A model generated the notes under the pieces. That model was not told the origin of the DNA. It did no database searches and worked only from the letters and a program-made list of their open reading frames with translations. From Saccharomycopsis fibuligera x Saccharomycopsis cf. fibuligera (taxonomy: Eukaryota; Ascomycota; Saccharomycetes; Ascoideales; Saccharomycopsidaceae): a stretch of DNA of 64,000 nucleotides. The translations under genes and the position numbers were made by a program. Shown one piece after another: positions 1 to 8,552 of the stretch (positions are counted from its first letter, which is position 1; every line of letters starts with the position of its first letter). The stretch spans positions 1,909,501 through 1,973,500 of the forward strand of contig CP012809.1 of assembly GCA_001936135.1 (NCBI GenBank), written 5' to 3'.

Positions 1-636
1 CGACGACTTAGCAGGAGCTGCGGTTGTAGATGGAGCTGTGGTAGAAGTAGAATTAGAAGTAGTAGTGGTAGAAGTAGAAGAAGAAGAAGGTTCTTGTGTA
101 TTAGTTGGAGCCTTTCCGGATTTAGCGCCAGGCTTTTTATTGTTGAAAGACTTTGATTTATTAAATGGCTTGCCGTCCGGAGCGGATCTTGGAGAGCGTA
201 CGTCTTTAGCGCCGCTGCGGCTACCGCTGCCTATTTGATCACTATTTGCTCTGTTGTTGTTGATACTGCTACTGTTATTAATGCTATGGCTATGGTGGCT
301 ATCATCTTTGCTGTGTTGTTTCTTCACTGCGGATGGTTTTTTAACTTCGTCCCACTTGGTGAGAGAGCCTTCCACAATTTTCAAAGCGACAATTTCTGGG
401 TCGAATTCATTGTCTTGCAATGCATCTGTCAAATCGTCTTTGGACCAGTCTGGGAACAACTCGGACAAACCGTCCAATTTCTTTTGTTGATCAGCACTCA
501 ATCTGCTATTGTTGCTGCCGCTGCCGGAAGTGCTATTGAATTTTTTGGAGTAATTTCTAAAGCCACCTCTTTTTTGTCTTGGGGCTGATGATGATGGTGC
601 CGTGGCTGTTGCTTGTTGTGCTGGACGTTCCGTCAT
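1..636 (-). CDS. DEF1: DEF1-like RNA polymerase II degradation factor, 5' part
   Basis: The frame is open from an ATG at 636 to the left edge, giving 212 codons with no stop, so the gene is cut off at its 3' end. Residues about 50-91 read as a CUE-type ubiquitin-binding domain (LSELFPDWSKDDLTDALQ, then the acidic DNEFDPEIVALKIVEG segment), preceded by a basic RGGFRNYSKKF patch. After it come low-complexity K/S/N/T/P stretches. This order (short N-terminus, CUE, long low-complexity tail) is that of yeast Def1, which binds ubiquitin and helps the elongin ligase polyubiquitylate stalled RNA polymerase II. In S. cerevisiae the tail is very Q-rich; here it would lie outside the window. The family call rests on the CUE domain and its setting. 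Another CUE protein is possible but less likely. Confidence 0.75.
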   Translation of the reverse strand, partial: MTERPAQQATATAPSSSAPRQKRGGFRNYSKKFNSTSGSGSNNSRLSADQQKKLDGLSELFPDWSKDDLTDALQDNEFDPEIVALKIVEGSLTKWDEVKKPSAVKKQHSKDDSHHSHSINNSSSINNNRANSDQIGSGSRSGAKDVRSPRSAPDGKPFNKSKSFNNKKPGAKSGKAPTNTQEPSSSSTSTTTTSNSTSTTAPSTTAAPAKSS

Positions 637-1865
637 TATTGAATTATTATATATGTGATGATATGTTGATATGTAGATGATGATGTCAAGAGACACAATA
701 TGAAGAATTGATTAATCAATAGATAAAATATACTTGAAGGCTGGGGGCTGATACGACAAACAAGAATATAGAAAAAAAGAAAAACACACGCAAAGAGTAT
801 TGTTACACGGTGGTTAGCTGTCTTTTTTTTTTCTTTGATATTATTGTTGATTATGATATTAGCTAGAGAGCTTTTTTTTTTATATAATTGATTGATTTGA
901 GTAATTTGTTTTTTATCTTTTTTTTTTTGTAGTGTTTAAACTGAGTTGTTATTTCTTTTTCAACACAAGTGTATAAGCGCCAGGATGAAAAGAAAGAGAG
1001 AGAAAAAAGAGGCAAAAAAAAAAAAAACAGCGAACTGGCCGGTGGAAACTGTAACGCCCAGTTTTTTTTTGTTTTTTTTTTTTTTTTTTTTTTTTTTTTT
1101 CTTTCTTTTTCCTTGTTAGCACTGTGCAGTCGTCGACAATTGACGCTCAGAATGAAATTTTTGGAAAACGGCAAAACTGAAAATTGGCACAGGCATGAGT
1201 TCCCTGCATTAATAGGATACCTACTGTATCGTATCACTATACAGTATGATTACCCGGTCTCTAATACTACATAGCGGCGCCAGAGTGGCATGTTCCCCAT
1301 GAGTTAACTACGGCAAAACCCACCGCGCAGTGCGCATTGATGCAAGCGGCCCCGGTGGAAATGGTGCACGTCACGGGAAATAGGGCCATGGTAATGTCGC
1401 GTGCCATTAGCAGTTATTGTTTTATTTTAAGTTGCTGGATTGAGGTGAGGTATGTACGCTCTCTGGGGAGAATATAGGATGATAGCCCCTCAGCTGTAAG
1501 CGGTAGAACGAAACATCGTGTTGCAGCACTTCTTTAATACCGTACACGTACATTGATTGACAAAATAATACAAAACAGATTTTCCATTCACTAAATAATA
1601 CATTCAGAAAGTACAAAACAAGCACTAACATTTCTTTTTTATAAGACACAGTCAATTGATAAAATAAAAAAACCCTTAGAATAAAAAAAAAAAGTAGTAT
1701 ACTAGTAGAAACACAGAGTAAAAAGAATAATGTTATTTAACCATTAGCCGTCAACGTTTAAAGATGAAAAAAAAAAAAGGAAGCAGACAAAAACAGACAT
1801 CAGAAAAAGAAAAAAAAAGAACGAAAAGATTCAAGAAGACTTGAGCAATTGTGGATTAGACACAA
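637..1865. other. Intergenic region between DEF1 and NHP6
   Basis: This is the 5' flank of DEF1 and the 3' flank of NHP6. It holds a T29 run at 1072-1100 and many shorter A/T runs. A GC-richer patch lies at about 1270-1400. Reading both strands I saw no tRNA, snoRNA box or protein-like frame; the open frames here are poly-K/poly-F artefacts of the A/T runs. Confidence 0.6.
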
Positions 1866-2259
1866 TTACTCGCCGCCAGCCAATCTTTCTTGGTAAGCAG
1901 CCTTTTCTTGTTCGTATCTCTTTTTGTCAGCAGCGGCCTTGGATTCGTATGGAATTCTTTCGTCATCGTTCAATGACTTCCATCTGTCACCAAGCAATTT
2001 ACCAACTTGACCGAAACCGGCATCTGGGTTTTCAGCTCTGATGATGTCTCTGTTCTCATTAGCAAAGAACATGTAAGCAGACAATGATCTCTTTGGGGCA
2101 TTTGGATCTATGTTAGTTAGTATGAGGTGTTCAAATGGACAAAATTGTTGGTTGGTTGGCTGACTTTTCCATCATCAAGGCCAATCTCAATGATTAATAC
2201 ATACCCTTCTTCTTTCTGGATCCCTTAGCACGACGTCTAACTGGTTCACCTTCAGCCAT
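1866..2259 (-). CDS. NHP6: NHP6-like HMG-box chromatin protein (two exons)
   Basis: Exon 1 is 2259-2205, the intron 2204-2108 (GTATGT donor, TACTAAC branch, AG acceptor) and exon 2 2107-1866, giving 98 residues. Splicing joins [19 protein letters not shown] to [15 protein letters not shown], restoring the DPNAPKR.LSAYMFF motif that opens the HMG box in Nhp6. A basic 18-residue N-terminal arm precedes the single HMG box (about residues 24-96), as in S. cerevisiae Nhp6A (93 aa). Nhp6 bends DNA without sequence preference and works with the FACT histone chaperone and in RNA polymerase III transcription. The start is the only ATG that supplies the basic arm, and no other frame fits the junction. 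Paralogues A and B cannot be told apart from this sequence. Confidence 0.95.
2108..2204 (-). other. NHP6 intron, 97 nt
   Basis: The donor is GTATGT at 2204-2199. A TACTAAC branch site, read on the minus strand, lies at 2122-2116, and the acceptor AG at 2109-2108 is only about 7 nt further on. Removing 97 nt keeps the HMG-box frame. Confidence 0.9.
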
Positions 2260-2329
2260 TGTGAATAATTAATGTGATAAAAATCTAGTGTACAAAGTTA
2301 ATATACAAGTTCAATGAACAAAAGACAGA

Positions 2330-2354
2330 GGAAAGGAAAGGAAAGGAAAGGAAA
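2330..2354. repeat. Pentanucleotide GGAAA microsatellite
   Basis: Five consecutive GGAAA units in the region just upstream of the NHP6 start codon, part of a longer purine-rich stretch that reads C/T-rich on the NHP6 sense strand. Confidence 0.85.
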
Positions 2355-2744
2355 AAAGAAAGCCAAAGGCCAAAAGAGAAGAGAGAAAGAGTGAGTGGAA
2401 TAAAAGAGCAGCAGCGACGTGTAGCGCATATAAATATTATGTGCTGTGCTGGGAGTGCCTCATAGAAAATCTGCAGCGAGAAAAAATAAAATAAAAAAAA
2501 AATAATAAAAAAAAAGACGCGTAGCGCAGGCGACGGCACAGGCGGTGGACTGCTGCCATACTGTTGCTGTGCTGTGCCATGCGCCCGCTGCTGCTCTTCC
2601 CACAGTAAGCAGCGGTCCGCCCTCACTGAGCTCCTCCTGTGCGCAAGCTTCCTGCTGTTTCTCACTGTTTTCCAGGTCCCAGCCAATTCCGCCCCTCCTA
2701 GTTGAAACGCACTCAAAAAAGCCAAAAAGCACCGCACTGAGCAT

Positions 2745-2788
2745 CAGTGCCAATCCAGTGCCAATTCAGTGCCAATTCAGTGCCAGCC
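2745..2788. repeat. Four tandem 11-bp units (CAGTGCCAATT)
   Basis: The units start at 2745, 2756, 2767 and 2778 and read CAGTGCCAATC, CAGTGCCAATT, CAGTGCCAATT and CAGTGCCAGCC. The first three each contain a CCAAT pentamer, so this could bind a CCAAT factor, though that is inference. It lies about 490 bp upstream of NHP6. Confidence 0.8.
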
Positions 2789-4256
2789 AGCCAGCCGCCC
2801 AGCTCAAAACGTTCTGATGGGAACAGAAGAATAGACAAAAATAAAAAAGTAAAAATAAAAAAAAAAAAGGGGGCAACTGGCGGTTGCACCCCACCTCAAC
2901 CCCCTTACTCATATTCATGATTGGGCAGAATTTTGTTGGTGAAGCAAAATTCCTGAGTTGTGTGCTGAAGCTGGAGTGGCAATGATGGAAACCGAATTGA
3001 ACAGTCAAATTGGCAGTTGGGAGTCTTGTAGTGCGCTGCGTTTGGTTGTCTTTGATAGCGTGCGTTTGACAGCGATCGATGAAAAACAAAATCACCGGTA
3101 GCTGATGCGCTTCACTAGTATTGAATATTTCACTGTGGGTCTTTTCATTCTCTCATCTCTGACTTCCAAAGAGCAAACAAAAGTATTTTAAAAAAAAAAA
3201 AAAAACAATTGAATGTCAATTGCAGTCATATAAGTGAATCGAAAAAAAAAAAAAAAAAATTATTAGTATGGACACCATACACACCACTGTATGTGTGGGG
3301 TCCGGGGCACCACTATACGTACGGAAATGTTTTTGTATAGGTAGCAGTCAAAAAAAACTGTATGTGTGTTGTTGTAGTAATAGCAGTAGTATACTATATA
3401 GAAGAAAAAATATAGAGGGAAAAAACACTATGAGCGGCTGCCTCTGCCTTTTATTATGGAGGAGGCAATCGCCCGCTTAGTCCATTGCTCTATTTTTCTC
3501 TGTTTTTTTTTCTGGTCCTGCTCTGTTTTGTTGTGTTTTGGCTGCGGCGGGCGCTTGTTAAGCGCTGTTAACTATGGGCCACCACGAAAAAGTAAACACC
3601 GCGCAGTAGGGCAATCCCGCTACCCGGCCGCAGAGGCATTCTTGCCTTTGTATACATGCGCATGTATGCGTGGGCTAATTACAATCCTGTGTCTGCGGTT
3701 ATGAGGCACTGTCTGTGTAAGTCGGTCGTATTGGTAAATGATTATGTAATTGTGGCTCGCAGTACCAGTACCAGACTTGGCTGGGCTGGCTGGTTGGTTG
3801 GTTGGAAGGAAGGAAGGAAGGAAGCGCAGACCCATGCCGAGGGCGAGTTTGGCAATAACGGGTCTTGTTTGTCCTCAAGGCTTTTAGCATTATTGCCTGG
3901 CGTAGTATAATACATAGTATAGTGTAATGCCCTCTTCTTTGCTTAGCGTTACGTCCGCAAGCTCTCAAAGATAAGGGTCGATATAGTACAAAACAAAAAA
4001 CGTTAAAAATAGAAATAAAAAAAAGCTCAAGACAGAGATAACTATATGTACAAGCATGCATTTTAACCATCATCGTCGTCAAACATCGCCTATTCCTATT
4101 CTATAAAGCCATAAATGAAAATGAAACAAACTTTGGGAGTAAACAGAAATAATCAAAAAATAAAATAAAAAAAAAAAAGTAAAAAGTAAAAGCCCACCAC
4201 CTAATAAAGACATAAACCTAGAACGAACCTTTCAGCGCAACCGCCGCCGCCCTGAC

Positions 4257-4763
4257 CTACTCATCGTTTCGTAGCGGAAGATTCTGATACTGGGGTAGAT
4301 TTGCTGGATTTGAATAGTAATGCAGTTGCACATACTGTCCGATTAACAAGTTTGCCTTGAAGAATTTGCTAACGCAGCGATCAATGCATACTGATTCGCC
4401 CTTATTCAAATCTGCTTCGCCGTACTCATGTGGTATGCATTTTTGTAAGCAACTTTTCATCAAGCTAAAGCCCAAAAAAAAAATGGAACGGTTAGTATTT
4501 TTGTAGACAATAAGAGCTTTTTTTGTGGTTTAACTTTCAGCAGCCGCTACACATTTTTATCCAGTGGCTAGTAGACGTATGTATGTATGGTGCTGTCAAG
4601 TGTTGGTGTGCGCTGCGCTATGGTCCTCTTGGTAAGAGCGCGCAAGTTTTCATTGGTGTTTGACAGTGGCAGTGATATAGCTTCTCGAGTGAATATTATA
4701 TCATGTGTAATGCTGAGGCTGCCAAGTTGAACCTCGAAAGCCAAGCTTAGAGAATTTAGGAAT

Positions 4764-4797
<34 letters not shown>

Positions 4798-4918
4798 ATA
4801 CATACTTTTGCGTAGTCTGAATCTGCGCTGTCATTTGGATTTCCGCAAGCCTCACTTTCTCCTCGTTGATTTCTTGGTTACCACCGCCATTTAGGCCATT
4901 GATTGAGAAAAACGACAT
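4257..4918 (-). CDS. TIM12: TIM12-like small Tim chaperone of the inner membrane (two exons)
   Basis: Exon 1 is 4918-4806, the intron 4805-4465 and exon 2 4464-4257, giving 106 residues. Twin CX3C motifs sit at residues 43-47 (CLQKC) and 64-68 (CIDRC), the signature of small Tim proteins. The N-terminus MSFFSINGLNGGGNQEINEE, the KCIPHE segment and LIGQYVQ after the second motif match S. cerevisiae Tim12 (109 aa) better than Tim10 or Tim9, with the same spacing from the N-terminus to the first Cys. Tim12 docks Tim9-Tim10 onto the TIM22 complex, which inserts carrier proteins into the mitochondrial inner membrane. The frame and the first Cys motif only work when the 341-nt intron is removed. 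The upstream ATG at 4918 is the only good start. Confidence 0.9.
4465..4805 (-). other. TIM12 intron, 341 nt, with a T31 run on the sense strand
   Basis: Donor GTATGT at 4805-4800, TACTAAC branch site at 4497-4491, acceptor AG at 4466-4465. A 31-base homopolymer (A31 on the plus strand, 4765-4795) begins only about 10 nt inside the donor, which is unusual. No snoRNA box pair was recognised. Confidence 0.88.
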
Positions 4919-5050
4919 TTTCGGTATCTATGAATTCGAGTTTGTTTGTGTGTTTGTTTGCTTGTTTGGTGTAGATGTTATAACCGCTGCTGCTCTGCTC
5001 TGCCCTGTGTGCGCTTGTGGCTATTTGCTGTTACTGCTGTGATAGTAGCC

Positions 5051-5081
<31 letters not shown>

Positions 5082-5534
5082 GTTCCCAAAATACCAATAT
5101 CTGCAAGTTGTGGAAGTCGAAGTTGAGGTTGGCGTTCGTCTCTGTTGGCTGTGGTACCGGGTGGGTGCGTTTGATCTATATCCAGATGCACTCACTCGTC
5201 TTGTTTTTTTTTTGTTTTTTTCTTTTATATTTCATTCAAAAGCGCAAGAAATTTTTCATCATCATCATCATCACCATCGCGAGTCTGCATCATTGGCCCG
5301 TACGGGTGGTCTACTGCTGCTCAATGTGCAAAGAAACTACTGCTACACCCCCACCTTGCCGCAAAAACAGGTGCGCCTAAGCTTTAATGTTGACCGTGTC
5401 TTTGGCTATATTTATTGTCTATTGGATACTAGAGTATCTTTTGGTAAGAAGGAAGAAGAGAAAAATAAATAAATAAATAAAAAAATAAAAAAAAAAAAAA
5501 AAAAAAAATAAAAATGGCCTGCATTTGCTAGAGT
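4919..5534. other. Intergenic region, TIM12 upstream side
   Basis: It holds A29 at 5051-5079, a CAT/ATC repeat near 5257-5275 and a mixed A-rich run at about 5470-5512. A Rap1-like site (CGTACGGGTGG) sits at 5299-5309, about 380 bp upstream of the TIM12 start. No gene was seen. Confidence 0.6.
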
Positions 5535-7160
5535 CTAATTCCTCACCTCCACCTCCCCGACTTCATACTCTCCCGGTGCCACCAACCTGATAAACTTATT
5601 GCAGTAAGGCACCTCGTCCGCAACGTGCCCAATACTCAACACCGTAGACGGCCAGCTATCGCTTAGCAACCCTTTACATTTGGCAATCAACGCGGCATCC
5701 ATGCAACTGAAACCCTCGTCCAAAATCAACAACTCCGGGCCCTTGACGATGGCCCTCAAGAACAAGACAAGTTTCTGGTCGCTGATGCTCAAGTCCCTGA
5801 AAAGGGTTCTCTTGTTGCCCCAGACTTCGTCCTCGAAGCCAAACTCCTCAAGCAAGAGCTCGAGACTCTGGCGCTGGTGCCCGGAAAGTCTGGTTTTTCT
5901 CAATGGGATGAAATTGCTTGGCCCCGTATTGAACCCCGTCGTTAGGGCCTCGTACACCGATAGCGAGCCGGGGAAAATCGCATGGAGTTCCGGGGAGCTG
6001 AACCCTATGGCCTTGTTGATGTCGAAGTAGTTCAGCTTACCGACCTGGCGAGGCTCGCCGTTGATTATGATTTTCGAGTTCCACGACTGTGGATGGTCAG
6101 CCATTATCAAGCTAAGGAGGGTGGTCTTGCCGGTGCCGTTGTTGCCTCTAATGTGCCATTTTTCGCCATGTTGGACTTTGAAATTGAGGTCTTTGAGGAT
6201 CTGCTTGCCGCGGTACGCGATCGATACGTTGTCGAATTCAATGTGGGGACTGGTGCTTCTGTTTCCATTTCCATTTCCATTTCCATAAAGAACGTCAACC
6301 ACTTTGGAAGCAACCTCGGCAGCAGACTGCTGCTGCATTGACTGCTGCTGTCTTTCCTGCTGCTTGAGCTCCTCGATCTCCTTTGCCAATTCAGATTTGC
6401 GTCCCGATTTGACTAGCCCGTCATCATTCACAATAGCCACGTTAGTGACCCATTCCGGAATATCGTCTTGACTTCTTAGCCCAATAGCCACGTACGGTTG
6501 CGGAGCCAAGTGGCCCAAAATGCCGCTGATTTTTGCCGTTGCCGTGGGATCAAGCCCCAAGAACGGATCTTCAACGAGCAACAACTTGGGCTGCTGGACG
6601 ACTGCTTTGGCAAACCGGGCACGGCGAAGCTGTCCGTTACTGAGCCCCATGAGCCAGTTGTTTTGCAACTCGGAAAGCTGAAACAAGTCGAGCACCTTTT
6701 GCACCATTTGCGAGTCGATAGTGTCGTTGTTGACATTGACTAGTTGGTGCGTGACAAACTTGTACACCGTTTGGTCCAAATCTTCTTTGAAGAATTCGTA
6801 ACGGGCGCTGAGATGGACCTTTGGCAACCCGAACCCACTGCTTCCGCCATTGTCGCTACTGCTGCTAGCTTGGCCATTGCTGTTGAAGTTCAAAAAGCTG
6901 ATGGCCGACGACGGGTAAAGGTTATGTTGGAGCAAGTAGGGGAAGGTTCGCGATAAGGGAGGTTGAGCAATGTACTGGCCATGGAGCACTCTGAGGAAGT
7001 TTGTCTTTTGCGAGCCAATGATGGCCCATTTTTCACTGGGCAGTAGCTCAAAGTGCTGGATTGGATGGCGAAAGACTGGGCGAGCAGCCGCCGTTGCTTG
7101 GCCAATGTGATGGAAAACGGCGTTTTGCAAGCGTACCAAAGGAGCCGGAGATGCAGTCAT
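5535..7160 (-). CDS. Twin-NBD ABC ATPase of the YDR061W type
   Basis: The start is ATG 7160 (MTASPAPLVRLQNAVFHH), giving 541 residues; the open frame continues upstream for about 113 codons without an ATG. S. cerevisiae YDR061W, which it resembles along its length, is 539 aa. The first ATPase half has a degenerate Walker A (GSQKTNFLRV, about residue 47), a signature-like GLSNGQLRRARFAK (about 168) and Walker B LLLVEDPFLGLDP. The second half has an intact Walker A GNNGTGKTTL (about 337), a divergent signature LSISDQKLV (about 457) and Walker B LLILDEGFS (about 475). I see no membrane segments, so it is a soluble ABC protein like PhrA/ModF-type proteins rather than an exporter. Its function is unknown. 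The many plus-strand frames across it are shadows. Confidence 0.88.
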   Translation of the reverse strand: MTASPAPLVRLQNAVFHHIGQATAAARPVFRHPIQHFELLPSEKWAIIGSQKTNFLRVLHGQYIAQPPLSRTFPYLLQHNLYPSSAISFLNFNSNGQASSSSDNGGSSGFGLPKVHLSARYEFFKEDLDQTVYKFVTHQLVNVNNDTIDSQMVQKVLDLFQLSELQNNWLMGLSNGQLRRARFAKAVVQQPKLLLVEDPFLGLDPTATAKISGILGHLAPQPYVAIGLRSQDDIPEWVTNVAIVNDDGLVKSGRKSELAKEIEELKQQERQQQSMQQQSAAEVASKVVDVLYGNGNGNGNRSTSPHIEFDNVSIAYRGKQILKDLNFKVQHGEKWHIRGNNGTGKTTLLSLIMADHPQSWNSKIIINGEPRQVGKLNYFDINKAIGFSSPELHAIFPGSLSVYEALTTGFNTGPSNFIPLRKTRLSGHQRQSLELLLEEFGFEDEVWGNKRTLFRDLSISDQKLVLFLRAIVKGPELLILDEGFSCMDAALIAKCKGLLSDSWPSTVLSIGHVADEVPYCNKFIRLVAPGEYEVGEVEVRN

Positions 7161-8552
7161 TGGGTTTATTTGACGGGGTGGTGTAACTGCTGGATGGTGA
7201 TTTTGGTCTGGTCTTGTAGGGATTTGAGATTTGTCTTGGATTGGCTGGCTGAGTATATTGACTAATCGTGCGATGCCGATGCCGATGCCAATGTCCGGGT
7301 GTGGACACCGCTTATTTGCTATGCGCACCACGGAGAGGGCTACCACTAGATATGAATGGCAGTAGCTAACTGCCTGTGTATGTCGCCAGTGCACCAGCAG
7401 ACCAGGCAGACACAAGACAGAAAGACAGAAATCGCGCACTGGCAATTTAAGGAAGTGGTTTGGGCAAAACTGTAGCGGGCAATCACTGATAAGCACCAAG
7501 GTCTCACATTTGATTCTGCTAAATACGACTCAACTGCAGTACATGCGTACATTTACCAGAGAAAGAGCTGCTGCTGCTGCTGCTGCTGCTGGTACTTTTA
7601 GTAAGTACAGGGATTATTATATGGATGCCAGGACGGCTGCAATGGTAGTGAGCAACGTGTAAGATTACATATGGCGTCGTTCATCTGCCAGCAACAGTTG
7701 TAGTAGACACAATAGGCTCGCTCGCTGGCTAGCGGTGACGATGGCCACTGTGTTTGCGATACAGGATGTCCAGTTCACATCTCATAGCTCATAGCTCATA
7801 GCTTGTAGTGTTGTAGCGTCTAACGGCACTTGAAATTGCCGCAACTGGGCGCGTGTTGGTCAGCGCTTAGTCATCGGGAGCGCTGTTGTCTTTTCACTTT
7901 TTATTTTTTTTTTTTTTTATTTTTTTTTTCATCTTCACTTCGCTTCCAAATCACCACATCCCCCAAAAGAACAGAAAATCAAAAAAAAAAAAAAATAAAA
8001 ATAAAAAATAAGAATAAAAAACATTGCCAGATAGATCTACATTCCACTCTACTCTGTCTTCCTGTTTCATATATATCAAACCTTTCTCTCAACATCTGGC
8101 ATTCTTTCTCCCTTTCTCCCTTTCTCCCACACTCACTCCCTAGCATTTTCTCACAATCCCATCCTCGCATCGTCTTCCTGCTGCTCCCGCTCCCGCTGCC
8201 AGGAATATCCATTTCCTGCCTTGTCAACAATTCCCGTCCCTCCCATCCTTGCCCGCCGCCTCCCGCCAGAAGCTTTTCTTCTGCTCTAAAGCTAATTTAC
8301 CCAGTTCCTCATCCTTGCCCTAGCTTGCCCTGGCTTGCCCTCAGCATCCTTGCCAACCCGCGCCTTGTTTCACTCTCATTTATATCAGTTGCAAGTCTTC
8401 CACATCATCTTTTTTACCCAAAACATAATAAAACTGCTACTTCATCGGCAACTTGCAACTTCCAAACTAGCAAGAAACACACACACAAACACACACAAAA
8501 TCTTTTGCTGTTCTTGTTTTCTTGTCTCCAGCAAAACAAACTAAAAAATAAA
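7161..8552. other. Divergent promoter region between the ABC ATPase and LCB2
   Basis: It separates two divergent genes. It holds a CTG/GCT repeat at about 7568-7590 and three direct copies of ATAGCTC at about 7781-7802. Closer to LCB2 come T-rich and A-rich runs (about 7900-8020), then a long C/T-rich leader from about 8030 to the LCB2 ATG. The LCB2 frame stays open for 241 codons upstream of its ATG because of this C/T bias; no conserved protein is encoded there. Confidence 0.65.

Larger units (their letters stand above)
2260..4256. other. Long intergenic region upstream of NHP6
   Basis: Two kilobases without a convincing gene: the NHP6 promoter side plus the 3' flank of TIM12. It holds simple repeats, namely (GGAAA)n at about 2330-2354, four 11-bp units at 2745-2788, GGTT/GGAA repeats at about 3791-3823, and A-runs near 3188 and 3243. 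GC-rich stretches occur at about 2520-2800 and 3540-3660. No tRNA or snRNA pattern was seen. Confidence 0.6.

Noticed and set aside
863-1237. A 124-codon minus-strand frame with poly-Lys and Phe runs
   Set aside because: Its content is produced by A/T homopolymers; it has no conserved motif and no suitable start context.
7741-7770. GGATGTCC string resembling a telomere repeat piece
   Set aside because: Only one short copy; telomere repeats of this clade are longer and tandem.
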